From Actinomycetes bacterium (GTDB lineage Bacteria > Actinomycetota > Actinomycetes > Mycobacteriales > Mycobacteriaceae), in NCBI GenBank assembly GCA_022601275.1, contig JAHZIT010000092.1, positions 1 through 38,427 on the forward strand: DNA of 38,427 nt, in the 5' to 3' direction. Below the pieces are notes generated by a model. That model was not told the origin of the DNA, searched no databases, and saw only the letters and a program-made list of their open reading frames with translations. Position numbers and translations under genes: made by a program. Below, piece after piece: positions 10,001 to 17,561 of the stretch. Each line of letters begins with the position of its first letter. Position 1 is the first letter of the stretch.

Positions 10001-10444
10001 ATGACCGCACTCGCCGACGCGTTCGCGCTGGCCTCACAGGAGAGCGGTCTGGCCGTGGTGTCGACCCTGCGCGCGGACCAGACCATCCAATCGTCGTTGA
10101 TCAATGCCGGGCTGCTACCCCACCCCGCGACGGCGCAACCAGCGCTGGGTTTCGTCACCTACGGCAAAGTCAAACTTGCCAACCTTCGGGCGCGGCCCCA
10201 GATCGCGGTGACCTTCCGGCGGGGCTGGCAATGGGCCACCGTCGAGGGATACACCGAACTTGCCGGCCCGGAAGATCCACAGCCCTGGCTCGGGTCCGGC
10301 GCACTGCCCAGGTTGCTGCGGGACATTTTCACTGCCGCGGGCGGGACCCACGACGACTGGGACGCATACGACCGGACCATGCGCGAGCAGCGCCGCACCG
10401 CGGTACTCATCAACCCCACACGGATCTACACCAACGGCGGCTGA
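10001..10444 (+). CDS. PPOX/FDOR-fold flavin- or F420-dependent family protein
   Basis: A 147-residue protein resembling the small split-barrel pyridoxamine 5'-phosphate oxidase-like family, many of whose mycobacterial members use coenzyme F420. Supporting blocks are the N-terminal GLAVVSTLRADQTIQSSLINAG, then LGFVTYGKVKLANLRARPQIAVTFRRGWQWATVEGYTEL (the strand-rich barrel core), and the C-terminal RRTAVLINPTRIYTNGG. The cofactor and substrate cannot be decided from sequence; F420, FMN or heme binders all exist in this fold. It diverges from the VGPGP gene and converges on clpP2 with only 20 bp between stops. It replaces the Rv2458-Rv2459 genes at this position. The ATG at 10001 has no strong ribosome binding site. 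Confidence 0.75.
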   Translation: MTALADAFALASQESGLAVVSTLRADQTIQSSLINAGLLPHPATAQPALGFVTYGKVKLANLRARPQIAVTFRRGWQWATVEGYTELAGPEDPQPWLGSGALPRLLRDIFTAAGGTHDDWDAYDRTMREQRRTAVLINPTRIYTNGG

Positions 10445-10464
10445 CAAGCTCTGACCGCCGTCGC

Positions 10465-11121
10465 TCAGCCGGTCTGCGCCGATACCTTGCGGTACTCCAA
10501 CACCGTGTCGATGATCCCGTAATCCTTGGCCTGCTCAGCGGTCAGGATCTTGTCCCGATCGGTGTCGGTGCGGATTACCTCGGGATCCTTGCCGGTATGC
10601 CGACCGAGAGTGACCTCCATCAGGGTGCGCATCCGCTCGATCTCCGCAGCCTGAATTTCCAGATCGGAGAACTGGCCCTGGATGACGCCGCCCAGTGAAG
10701 GCTGATGGATCAGGATGCGGGCGTTGGGTAGCGCCAGTCGCTTACTGGGCGTACCCGCGGCGAGCAGGACCGCAGCAGCCGAGGCGGCCTGGCCCAGGCA
10801 CACAGTCTGGATGTCAGCGCGCACGTACTGCATGGTGTCGTAGATCGCCATCAGCGAGGTGAACGAGCCGCCGGGCGAATTGATGTACATCGTGATGTCA
10901 CGGTCCGGGTCCATCGACTCCAGCACCAGAAGCTGCGCCATGATGTCGTTCGCCGACGCATCATCGACCTGCACCCCGAGGAAGATGATGCGTTCCTCGA
11001 ACAGCTTGTTGTACGGGTTGGACTCCTTGACGCCGAAGCTCGAATGCTCGATGAACGACGGGAGGATGTAGCGGGCCTGCGGTTGCAGTCGGGCGTCGGT
11101 GGCTGGGATCTGCTCGGTCAT
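10465..11121 (-). CDS. clpP2: ClpP2, ATP-dependent Clp protease proteolytic subunit 2
   Basis: Serine protease subunit that forms a mixed ClpP1-ClpP2 tetradecamer, degrading proteins delivered by ClpX or ClpC1. The 218 residues include a catalytic triad at Ser114 ([14 protein letters not shown]), His139 ([12 protein letters not shown]) and Asp190 ([21 protein letters not shown]), four positions later than in Rv2460c because of a slightly longer N-terminus. The conserved segment [23 protein letters not shown] starts near residue 12. The ATG overlaps the clpP1 stop as ATGA, and GGAG sits 7 bases upstream, so the two genes are translationally coupled. Confidence 0.98.
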   Translation of the reverse strand: MTEQIPATDARLQPQARYILPSFIEHSSFGVKESNPYNKLFEERIIFLGVQVDDASANDIMAQLLVLESMDPDRDITMYINSPGGSFTSLMAIYDTMQYVRADIQTVCLGQAASAAAVLLAAGTPSKRLALPNARILIHQPSLGGVIQGQFSDLEIQAAEIERMRTLMEVTLGRHTGKDPEVIRTDTDRDKILTAEQAKDYGIIDTVLEYRKVSAQTG

Positions 11122-11711
11122 GACACAACTCCGTTGACGTTTGTGCTGGTGATGATGTGATCAACGAAGCCGTACTCAAGTGCTTCCTGAGCCGTGAACC
11201 AGCGGTCGCGGTCGGAGTCGGCCTCGATTCGCTCCATCGTCTGACCCGTGAACTGGGCGTTGAGGCGGAACATCTCCTTCTTGATCACCGCGAACTGCTC
11301 GGCCTGGATCGCGATATCAGTAGCGCCGCCGGTGATACCGCCCAGCGGTTGGTGCATCAGGATGCGGGCGTGCGGAAGCGCGTAACGCTTGCCCTTGGTG
11401 CCGGCTGCCAACAGGAATTCGCCCATCGAGGCGGCCATGCCCATCGCATAGGTCGCAACATCGCACGGGGCGAGCACCATGGTGTCGTAGATCGCCATCC
11501 CGGCGCTGATCGAGCCGCCGGGCGAGTTGATGTAGAGGTGGATGTCCGTGGTCGGATCTTCGGCCGACAACAACAGGATCTGGGCGCACAGCCGGTTGGC
11601 GATGTCGTCGTCAACCTGGGAACCCAGGAAGATGATCCGCTCGGACAGCAACCTCTCATATACCGAGTCGACAAGGTTGAGGCCCGCTGAGGCGCCACGC
11701 ATGTCAGTCAC
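11118..11711 (-). CDS. clpP1: ClpP1, ATP-dependent Clp protease proteolytic subunit 1
   Basis: First gene of the clpP1-clpP2 operon and the partner ring of ClpP2. The catalytic residues are Ser95 ([10 protein letters not shown]), His120 (ILMHQPLGG) and Asp169 (SDRDRWF). Each lies three positions before its M. tuberculosis counterpart (98/123/172), which supports the GTG start at 11711 and a 197-residue product beginning (M)[12 protein letters not shown]. The frame is open to 11771, but the extra residues show no conservation I recognise. A weak GAAAGCAGG precedes the GTG. A ClgR-like operator lies about 100 bp upstream, so stress induction by ClgR is expected. Confidence 0.97.
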   Translation of the reverse strand: MTDMRGASAGLNLVDSVYERLLSERIIFLGSQVDDDIANRLCAQILLLSAEDPTTDIHLYINSPGGSISAGMAIYDTMVLAPCDVATYAMGMAASMGEFLLAAGTKGKRYALPHARILMHQPLGGITGGATDIAIQAEQFAVIKKEMFRLNAQFTGQTMERIEADSDRDRWFTAQEALEYGFVDHIITSTNVNGVVS

Positions 11712-11811
11712 GACTGAATACCTGCTTTCTTTACATACTTTCGATGCGCTGACCGTCTTAGGTAATGACACTAACCAACCGGTGCCGCCGGGGAGTCCCC
11801 AGACGTTGCCC

Positions 11812-11825
11812 GTTCGCTCAGAGCG
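11812..11825 (-). promoter_or_regulatory. ClgR-type operator upstream of clpP1-clpP2
   Basis: GTTCGC-TCAGA-GCG exactly fits the GTTCGC-5N-GCG operator reported for the actinobacterial activator ClgR, and its core CGCTCAGAGCG is near-palindromic. It ends immediately next to the tig stop codon, 101 bp from the clpP1 start. ClgR is known to activate clpP1P2 in Streptomyces, Corynebacterium and M. tuberculosis. Function here is inferred from the match and position. Confidence 0.6.
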
Positions 11826-13280
11826 TCACTTCGCGTCGCCGGCCCCGGCTGCCGCGGTGGCGTCATCAAGATCTTCGACGTCGACCTCTTCACCGCGCTC
11901 ATCAGCATCCCCGGTCTCATCAGCATCCCCGGTCTCATCAGCATCCCCGGCCGGCTCGGCCGAGGGACCGAAGAATTCGGTGGTGTCGATTTCTGCGCCA
12001 TCTGTATCCGTGACGGTGGCGCCATGCACGACTGCCGCCACGGTCAGGCCACGACGGACGTCGGCGAACATCGCCGGCAACTGGTTGTTCTGCTGCAGCA
12101 TCTGCAGCAGCTGCTGGGGCTCCAGGCCGTATTGACGAGACATCAGCACCAGTCGCTCGGACAGATCGTTCTGGCCGACCTGGATGTCGAGTTTGTCGGC
12201 GATCGCGTCCATCAGGAGCTGGGTCTTGACGGCCTTCTCCGCGTTGGAGCGGTTGTCGGCGTCGAATTCCCCGCGGCTGCTGCCCTGCTCGGTGAGCGAT
12301 TCTTCGAACTTCGCCTCGTCGTGCTCGAACCCGTGGATGGCGTTGTGCAGCGCGTCGTCGACCTGGGCCTGCACCACCTTATCGGGCAACGGGACCTCGA
12401 CCTGCTCGAGCAGCTCCTCGATCGCCTTGTCGCGCACCTGCTCGGCCTGCTGGACCCGCTTCAGCCGGGCGACCTGCTCGCTGAGACTGCTGCGCAGTTC
12501 CTCCACGGTGTCGAATTCACTTGCCAGCTGCGCGAATTCGTCGTCCACCTCGGGCAGCTCCCGGGCCTTGACCGACTTGACGGTGACGCTCACCTGCGCC
12601 TCCTGGCCGGAGTGCTCGCCGGCGACCAGGTTGGAGGTGAAGACCCGGGTCTCCTCCGCTTTGAGACCGATGATCGCCTCGTCGAGTCCCTCGATCAACT
12701 GACCCGAGCCGATTTCGTGGGACAGGCCTTCGGTGGCGGCCTCGGGGACGTCCTCGCCGTCTACGGTGGCCGACAAGTCGATAGACACGAAATCGCCCTC
12801 CTCGGCCGCGCGCTCGACACCGGTCAGGGTGCCGAAGCGCTTCCGCAGACCCTCGAGCTCGGTATCGACCTCTTCATCGCTGATGCTGATCGGGTCCACG
12901 CTGAACTTCAGCTCCGCGAGGTCGGGCAGGTCGATCTCGGGGCGGATGTCAACCTCGGCGGTGAACACCAGTTCCTCGTTGTCCTCGAGCTTGGTGATCT
13001 CGATCTCGGGCTCGCCGATGGGCTGCAAAGACGACGACGTGACCGCCTCGCTGTAGCGCCCGGGCAACGCGTCGTTGACGACCTGCTCGAGTACCGCGCC
13101 GCGACCGACACGGGCCTCCAGCAGCTTGCGCGGAGCCTTGCCGGGACGGAAGCCGGGCAGCCGGATCTGCTTGGCCAGCTGCTTGAATGCGCGGTCGATA
13201 TCGGGCTCGAGTTCGGCGAAAGGCACCTCTACGTTGATGCGAACCCGCGTCGGGCTCAACTTCTCGACGGTGCTCTTCAC
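11826..13280 (-). CDS. tig: Trigger factor
   Basis: Ribosome-associated chaperone and peptidyl-prolyl isomerase acting on nascent chains. The 484 residues comprise the ribosome-binding domain (1 to about 115) with the signature [15 protein letters not shown], an FKBP-type domain (about 150-245, [20 protein letters not shown]), and the helical C-terminal substrate cradle. I chose the GTG at 13280 because GAGGAG lies 7 bases upstream and the product then starts (M)[20 protein letters not shown] like Rv2462c; the frame continues five codons upstream without support. The C-terminus ends in an acidic tail containing three [16 protein letters not shown] repeats, making it longer than the 466-residue Rv2462c. 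Confidence 0.97.
   Translation of the reverse strand: MKSTVEKLSPTRVRINVEVPFAELEPDIDRAFKQLAKQIRLPGFRPGKAPRKLLEARVGRGAVLEQVVNDALPGRYSEAVTSSSLQPIGEPEIEITKLEDNEELVFTAEVDIRPEIDLPDLAELKFSVDPISISDEEVDTELEGLRKRFGTLTGVERAAEEGDFVSIDLSATVDGEDVPEAATEGLSHEIGSGQLIEGLDEAIIGLKAEETRVFTSNLVAGEHSGQEAQVSVTVKSVKARELPEVDDEFAQLASEFDTVEELRSSLSEQVARLKRVQQAEQVRDKAIEELLEQVEVPLPDKVVQAQVDDALHNAIHGFEHDEAKFEESLTEQGSSRGEFDADNRSNAEKAVKTQLLMDAIADKLDIQVGQNDLSERLVLMSRQYGLEPQQLLQMLQQNNQLPAMFADVRRGLTVAAVVHGATVTDTDGAEIDTTEFFGPSAEPAGDADETGDADETGDADERGEEVDVEDLDDATAAAGAGDAK
11898..11951 (-). repeat. 18 bp tandem repeat in the trigger factor tail
   Basis: Three consecutive copies of CTCATCAGCATCCCCGGT (the last ends in C). On the coding strand they encode repeated GDADE(T/R)-type acidic hexapeptides in the disordered C-terminal tail of trigger factor. 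Near-identity of the copies suggests recent expansion. Confidence 0.9.
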
Positions 13281-13332
13281 GTTCGTACTCCTCAATTGCA
13301 GTTGGGGTGGTTATCGCTGTTGGAGGGCCAGT

Positions 13333-13408
13333 GGTCGGGGTGACAGGATTTGAACCTGCGGCCTTCCGCTCCCAAAGCGGATGCGCTACCAAGCTGCGCT
13401 ACACCCCG
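13333..13408 (-). tRNA. tRNA-Pro (UGG anticodon), CCA encoded
   Basis: The acceptor arms CGGGGTG and CACCCCG pair perfectly, with discriminator A and an encoded CCA. The anticodon stem TCCGC/GCGGA encloses the loop TTTGGGA, giving anticodon TGG. The T arm contains GGTTCAAATCC. It lies 52 bp upstream of tig on the same strand, as in M. tuberculosis, so read-through into tig is possible. Confidence 0.95.
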
Positions 13409-13452
13409 GTCGTCGCCGTGTCACGCAAGTTCGCAGCGCCGGACCACCGGCG

Positions 13453-13458
13453 ATACTA
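13453..13458 (-). promoter_or_regulatory. Possible -10 element for tRNA-Pro
   Basis: TAGTAT on the minus strand fits the TANNNT -10 pattern and lies 45 bases upstream of the tRNA 5' end. The region at -35 has no TTGACA-like hexamer, which is usual in mycobacteria. Weak call. Confidence 0.3.
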
Positions 13459-13542
13459 CGGCTTGACCGCCGCCGGCTTGACCACCGCCTGACCGCATCG
13501 GACTTCGGGGGGCTCAACTGGATTTGAGTCAGGCGTGGCCGG

Positions 13543-13548
13543 TAGAGT
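13543..13548 (+). promoter_or_regulatory. Possible -10 element for tRNA-Gly
   Basis: TAGAGT matches TANNNT, 22 bases before the tRNA-Gly 5' end. TGGATT lies 18 bases upstream as a poor -35. This spacing would give a short leader of about 16 bases, suitable for a tRNA transcript. Confidence 0.35.
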
Positions 13549-13570
13549 CTGCTCAGCTTCTACAGCGCAT

Positions 13571-13644
13571 GCGGGCGTAGCTCAATGGTAGAGCCCTAGT
13601 CTTCCAAACTAGCTACGCGGGTTCGATTCCCGTCGCCCGCTCCA
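13571..13644 (+). tRNA. tRNA-Gly (UCC anticodon), CCA encoded
   Basis: GCGGGCG and CGCCCGC form the acceptor stem, with discriminator T and an encoded CCA. The anticodon stem CTAGT/ACTAG encloses CTTCCAA, so the anticodon is TCC. The T arm reads GGGTTCGATTCCC. The 3' end is followed by three further tandem copies of its last bases (described separately). Confidence 0.95.
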
Positions 13645-13697
13645 CCATCCGCCCGCTCCACCATCCGCCCGTTCCACCATCCGCCCGTTCCACCGCC
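13634..13697 (+). repeat. Four tandem copies of the tRNA-Gly 3' end
   Basis: The 16-base unit CGCCCGCTCCACCATC starts inside the tRNA acceptor stem (13634) and is repeated at 13650, 13666 and 13682. Copies 3 and 4 have CGCCCGTTCCACC, and copy 4 ends in GCC. Each extra copy reproduces the 7-base acceptor strand, discriminator and CCA. Slippage, or stacked scars of insertions at the tRNA 3' end, could explain it. Confidence 0.9.
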
Positions 13698-13809
13698 GCC
13701 GGCTGCGCCAAGCCAGGACGGTCTTTCGCACCAGTAATGGGTTCGCCCAATGGGTAAAACGCAGCCCGCAACGGATCAGGGTCGGAAAATCGACTCGTGA
13801 AATTGTTCG

Positions 13810-13887
13810 TCAATACGATTTCTCATCCATGGCCATAAAGACGAACATGCAGATCACAAGCACGGCCATAAGTATGGTCACAGTCAT
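13810..13887 (-). CDS. Predicted 25-residue membrane peptide
   Basis: This small open frame encodes MTVTILMAVLVIC followed by MFVFMAMDEKSY. Residues 2-20 make one continuous hydrophobic helix long enough to span the membrane, followed by a charged tail. A GGAG ribosome binding site at 13894-13897 is placed ideally, 6 bases before the ATG, and a TGA follows the tail. It lies in a locally AT-richer stretch (about 13.73-13.96 kb) that otherwise has no gene, between tRNA-Gly and the DUF1542 gene. I recognise no family. Size and layout recall regulatory single-span peptides such as KdpF, but there is no partner gene beside it. The case rests on start, ribosome site and hydrophobicity together; chance is possible for so short a frame. 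Confidence 0.5.
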   Translation of the reverse strand: MTVTILMAVLVICMFVFMAMDEKSY

Positions 13888-14009
13888 CTATTTCTCCAAC
13901 GCTATGCACCCAAATTCTTAGTGGCGAATTCAAAGCTAATTTGGTCCGGCGTCCCGGTCAATTACAGACCGGCGTCACTTCCGCGCCAGCAAGGTCACCA
14001 GAGCACTAA

Positions 14010-14039
14010 TGTCGTCAGACCGCGTGTCGTCAGACCGCC
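14010..14039. repeat. 15 bp direct tandem duplication
   Basis: TGTCGTCAGACCGCG is followed directly by TGTCGTCAGACCGCC, 110 bp upstream of the DUF1542 gene start. Confidence 0.8.
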
Positions 14040-14080
14040 GCGTGCGGCAGCCGACGATCTGCCCGGCCGTCTGGTGGGGC

Positions 14081-14120
14081 GCCGCTCCTTGCCCCGAAGC
14101 CCCGCTCCTTGACCCGAAGC
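14081..14120. repeat. 20 bp direct tandem duplication
   Basis: GCCGCTCCTTGCCCCGAAGC is followed directly by CCCGCTCCTTGACCCGAAGC, two mismatches in 20. It ends 29 bp before the start of the DUF1542 gene, so copy number could alter its promoter or leader. Confidence 0.8.
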
Positions 14121-14149
14121 GCTCGGTTGCCGTCGGTACGCTGAGAGTC

Positions 14150-14941
14150 ATGGAAGGCGCACTGCTCATCCTCATCCTGTTGGTCGTCGCGGCCATCGGC
14201 TTCGCCGTGTACGCGTCAGCGAAGGCGTCGGGCCGGCGTAGCGCAGCCTCGCTGGCCGACGCCAAGGCCGACGCCCGCCGCGTCATCGAACGGCTCGGCG
14301 GCCAGGTGTTCGCCCTGTCGGGAACCGACGACGCCTCGCATCAGGCGCTCGCCGACGCATCCGAGCGCTACACCGCGGCGTCTTCCCAAATCGACCAGGC
14401 CACCACCGTGCGACAAGCCGGACTGGCCAAAGAAAGCGCGTTGGAAGGGCTCTACTACGTCCGGGCGGCACGAACGGTGATGGGCATGGACCCGGGACCG
14501 GAGCTGGAATCGCTATCCGGGCAGCGCACCGCAGGCGCGGTCACCGAGGATCGCAGGATCACCTTCGAAGGGCGCGAGATCGAGGCTTCCCCGCTGCCGT
14601 CAGAACGCACCCCTAACTACTACCCGGGTGGCCGCGTCGCCGGCCGGCCCGTGCCCGCCGGCTGGTACTCCGAGCCGTGGTGGAAGCCTGCATTGGTCGC
14701 AGGCGCGTGGGGCGTGGGTTCGGCGCTGCTCTTCAGCACGATGTTCTCCGGCATGGCCGGCGTGGGCTACGGCGCACAGGGCTTTGAGAGCGGCTACGGC
14801 GAGGGCTACGCCGACGGCATGGCCGCCGGACAAGGCGGCGAGTTCGGTGGCAGTGGAGAAGCCGGCGGATGGGACGGCGGCGGCGACTTCGGTGGGGGCG
14901 GCGACTTCGGGGGCGGCGACTTCGGCGGTTTCGACTTCTAG
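14150..14941 (+). CDS. DUF1542-type membrane protein with Gly/Asp/Phe-rich tail
   Basis: A 263-residue protein of unknown function. Residues 4-25 (LLILILLVVAAIGFAVYASAKA) form an N-terminal membrane anchor. A helical segment rich in Ala, Asp and Gln (about 30-115) resembles the DUF1542-annotated mycobacterial proteins. A second hydrophobic stretch follows near 180-207 (PALVAGAWGVGSALLFSTMFSGMAG). The end is a low-complexity tail rich in GGGDFGG. The frame extends upstream to 14009, but the ATG at 14150 gives the membrane anchor directly and follows GAGAG. It converges on the antiporter gene with 13 bp between stops. M. tuberculosis has lipP in this interval. Confidence 0.75.
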   Translation: MEGALLILILLVVAAIGFAVYASAKASGRRSAASLADAKADARRVIERLGGQVFALSGTDDASHQALADASERYTAASSQIDQATTVRQAGLAKESALEGLYYVRAARTVMGMDPGPELESLSGQRTAGAVTEDRRITFEGREIEASPLPSERTPNYYPGGRVAGRPVPAGWYSEPWWKPALVAGAWGVGSALLFSTMFSGMAGVGYGAQGFESGYGEGYADGMAAGQGGEFGGSGEAGGWDGGGDFGGGGDFGGGDFGGFDF

Positions 14942-14954
14942 CGCTGCCGTTGGG

Positions 14955-16640
14955 TCAGAGGCGGCTCTGCAGGCGCGCCGACACCCCCGCCTCCTGCAAA
15001 TCGAGTCGCTCGAGCATCGTCCGCACCGCGTCGTCGTCAATACGTCCGGCGTCACGTTCACAAATGAGCGCCGCCCGTTGCGCGGACAACACGTCTCGGT
15101 ACAGCCGGGTGAATGTCACCGCGCGCAGTGTGTGGGCCCCGCGATCGGGTAGCTCGTCTACGTCCTGGGACTGCCGCGCAATCGTGTGCAGGATCTCGCC
15201 GAGCATCGTGATGTCAAGGCCGGCAGGGGGGTCGGACCGGAACTCGGCGAGCACCTCGTCAGCAGCTTGGTGCGCCACCTGCTTGGCCTTGCGGGTTTCC
15301 GCATCGGCCAGCACGCGGTCACGCTCAGATGGCAGATCGAGACGCCGGATCAACAGCGGCAGGGTCGTGCCTTGCAACAACAGGGTGCCGACGGTGACGA
15401 CGAACGCGATCGCCTGAATCGTGGCGCGCTCCGGGAACGGTTCACCCGCAGCCGTCGTCACCGGAATGGCGGCGGCAGCGGCCAGCGTGACCACGCCGCG
15501 CATCCCCGTCCAGGAGACCAAGACGTTCTCCTGCCAGCTCATCGTGCGGCGCGGTGACGTTTGCCATTTGCGCCCCGTCCTCGGCTGCCGCGAAGCGCCT
15601 GGCGATCCCGCTGCCTCGATATCCGGGGACGGGATGGACAACCCCTTCTGAGCCGGGCGCGACAGCGATTCACCGCCGAACATCGCGAAAACCGACAGCG
15701 TCCGGACAACGAACACGATCAACAGCACCACCGCCGAAGACACCGCGACCTGGGTCAGTGAGCCGTGCGCATCGTTGAGATCCTCCAGCACGGACGTCAG
15801 GTTCAGGCCGATGTAGGCGAAGACGAACGCCTCCAGCAGCACGTCCACCGAGCTCCATACGTATCGCTCCTGGAGCCGGGTTTGATAGCCGGTCTCGAAC
15901 GTCCCGCTGCCCACCACGAAACCGGCCGCTACCACCGCCAGCACGCCAGACGCGTGGATCTGATCAGCCAGCAGGAAAGCCCCGAAGGGCACCATCAACC
16001 CCTGCACCGTCTCCAGGGCGGGGTTGTCCAGCTTTCTGCGGATCCACAGCGTCAAATAACCCAGGGCGATACCCACCAGCGGACCGAGCACGGCGCTATA
16101 CCCGAACAGTAGGAAAGGATCCTCGATGAACGGGTGCTTTCCGGTGACATGCGCCACCGCCACGGTGAACAGCGTCAGGGCTGCGGCATCGTTGATCAGG
16201 CTCTCACCGGTCAGGATCGACATGACCCGCTTGGGCAGGCCGATCTTGCGACCCACCGCCACAGCCGTGACGGCGTCGGGTGGCGCGACGATCGCGCCGA
16301 GGACCAGCGCGGTGCCGAAGGTGAGGGGCATGACCAGGAGAAACGAGGACGCCGTCGCGACGGTGAACGCGGTGACCACGACCAGCCCGAGGCCCAGGCC
16401 CAGGATCGGTTTGATGTTGCGCAAGAACGTCGGGAACGAGAAGTTCAGTGCGGCCGAGTACAACAGCGGCGGCAGCACGACCGTCAGCAGGATGTGCGAG
16501 TTCAACTCCGGCGCCTTGAAACCGGGGACAAACGACACCGCGATGCCGACTACGACGATGGTCAGGGCGGGCACAAGTCCGCGTCGATGCGCGATCGCGG
16601 TGACGATGATGGCGCCGACGACTACCAGGATCAGTTCCAC
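14955..16640 (-). CDS. CPA1-family Na+/H+ antiporter
   Basis: A 561-residue membrane antiporter expected to exchange cytoplasmic Na+ (or K+) for protons. About a dozen hydrophobic segments fill residues 1-430. Family motifs are visible: VVLPPLLYSAALNF, the transport-site segments GAIVAPPDAVTAVAVGRK and GESLINDAAALTLF, FAYIGLNL, and WTGMRGVVTLAAAAAIP. A roughly 110-residue soluble C-terminal tail follows. A polar, Pro/Ser/Arg-rich insert (about 340-385) interrupts the hydrophobic region and is probably a cytoplasmic loop. It starts with GTG. A homologue in M. tuberculosis is Rv2287 (yjcE), so this copy or its location differs from that species. Confidence 0.9.
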   Translation of the reverse strand: MELILVVVGAIIVTAIAHRRGLVPALTIVVVGIAVSFVPGFKAPELNSHILLTVVLPPLLYSAALNFSFPTFLRNIKPILGLGLGLVVVTAFTVATASSFLLVMPLTFGTALVLGAIVAPPDAVTAVAVGRKIGLPKRVMSILTGESLINDAAALTLFTVAVAHVTGKHPFIEDPFLLFGYSAVLGPLVGIALGYLTLWIRRKLDNPALETVQGLMVPFGAFLLADQIHASGVLAVVAAGFVVGSGTFETGYQTRLQERYVWSSVDVLLEAFVFAYIGLNLTSVLEDLNDAHGSLTQVAVSSAVVLLIVFVVRTLSVFAMFGGESLSRPAQKGLSIPSPDIEAAGSPGASRQPRTGRKWQTSPRRTMSWQENVLVSWTGMRGVVTLAAAAAIPVTTAAGEPFPERATIQAIAFVVTVGTLLLQGTTLPLLIRRLDLPSERDRVLADAETRKAKQVAHQAADEVLAEFRSDPPAGLDITMLGEILHTIARQSQDVDELPDRGAHTLRAVTFTRLYRDVLSAQRAALICERDAGRIDDDAVRTMLERLDLQEAGVSARLQSRL

Positions 16641-16741
16641 GCTGCAGATTGTCCACGGCCCTGCTGTGGTAATCCCGTGAGGACCCGGTCGACGCCGCCC
16701 CGCAGGTCGAACCGCGCCGTCCCAGGCGCCGGCTCAGCAGG

Positions 16742-17548
16742 TCAGCTCTGACAAGTGGGGCACCAGAACAGGTTGCGTCCTTCCAGCACCGAGCTGCGGA
16801 TTTCAGACCTGCACACCCGGCACGGATCGCCCGCGCGCCGGTACACGTAGGTGCGCGGGCGGCGTGAGCGGTACGACGGCGCGCCGTGGTCGTGCTCAGG
16901 CCGAACAACCACGATCTTGCCGGTCCGCACGCCGACCTTCATGAGGGCCACCAGGTCGACCCACATCGCGTCGAATTCGTCGGCGGTGACCGCCGTGCCG
17001 GGACGAAGCGGGTCGATGCGGTGGCGATAGAGCAGTTCGCTGCGGTACACATTTCCGACACCGGCGATGACACCCTGATCCATGAGCAGCGCCCCGATGG
17101 TCCTTCGGGACTTCGCGATTCGCCTCCACGCCAGTGACGGGTCGGCATCAGCGCGCAGCGGGTCGGGGCCCAGCTTGGCGACGACGTCGGCGATCTCCGG
17201 TGTCTCGATTACCTCGCAGACGGTCGGACCGCGCAGGTCGCTGCCGAATTCAGCGCCGAGCATCCGCATCCGCACCTGCCCTACGGGCAGCGGTTGCCCT
17301 CCGTCGTCGGCGACTGGAAACTCGCTGAAGGTTCCGTACAGACCCAGATGCACGTGCACCGCGCGACCGCCGTCGTAGTGGTGAAAAAGGTGCTTGCCCC
17401 AGGCGGTGGCCTTCTTCAGGCTTCGGCCGCTCACGGCGGCGGCACCGTCGGAGAATCTGCCCTGCGGGCTCGAGACGATCACCGGAGCCCGGCCGAAGCG
17501 ACGCTGGTGCAGCCGGGCCAATCGGTGCAGAGTATGGCCCTCAGGCAT
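16742..17548 (-). CDS. nei2: Fpg/Nei-family DNA glycosylase (Nei2)
   Basis: Base-excision repair enzyme that removes oxidised bases and cuts at the abasic site. The 268 residues equal Rv2464c. The start MPEGHTLHR supplies the N-terminal proline nucleophile and following glutamate once Met is removed. The helix-two-turn-helix region reads LLMDQGVIAGVGNVYRSELLYRHRIDP. The C-terminal zinc finger is CRVCRSEIRS...FWCPTC, with four cysteines. The frame is open far upstream into rpiB, but only the ATG at 17548 yields the catalytic N-terminus. It lies 13 bp after rpiB and is probably cotranscribed with it. Confidence 0.95.
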   Translation of the reverse strand: MPEGHTLHRLARLHQRRFGRAPVIVSSPQGRFSDGAAAVSGRSLKKATAWGKHLFHHYDGGRAVHVHLGLYGTFSEFPVADDGGQPLPVGQVRMRMLGAEFGSDLRGPTVCEVIETPEIADVVAKLGPDPLRADADPSLAWRRIAKSRRTIGALLMDQGVIAGVGNVYRSELLYRHRIDPLRPGTAVTADEFDAMWVDLVALMKVGVRTGKIVVVRPEHDHGAPSYRSRRPRTYVYRRAGDPCRVCRSEIRSSVLEGRNLFWCPTCQS

Positions 17549-17561
17549 CGAATCAAACGGC

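Noticed and set aside
12024..13343. 439-residue frame opposite tig
   Set aside because: Antisense shadow of a conserved gene in high-GC DNA; composition is Arg/Leu/Asp-biased with no family likeness.
13307..13492. Plus-strand open frame ending in GVTGFEPAAFRSQSG
   Set aside because: It is the antisense of tRNA-Pro; this peptide signature is a well-known false gene over tRNAs.
13634..13697. CRISPR-like array at the tRNA-Gly end
   Set aside because: Units are directly abutting with no spacers and there are no cas genes.
13613..13813. Minus-strand 66-residue frame ending ATGIEPA
   Set aside because: It runs antisense into tRNA-Gly and through the tandem tRNA-end repeats, so it is an artefact.
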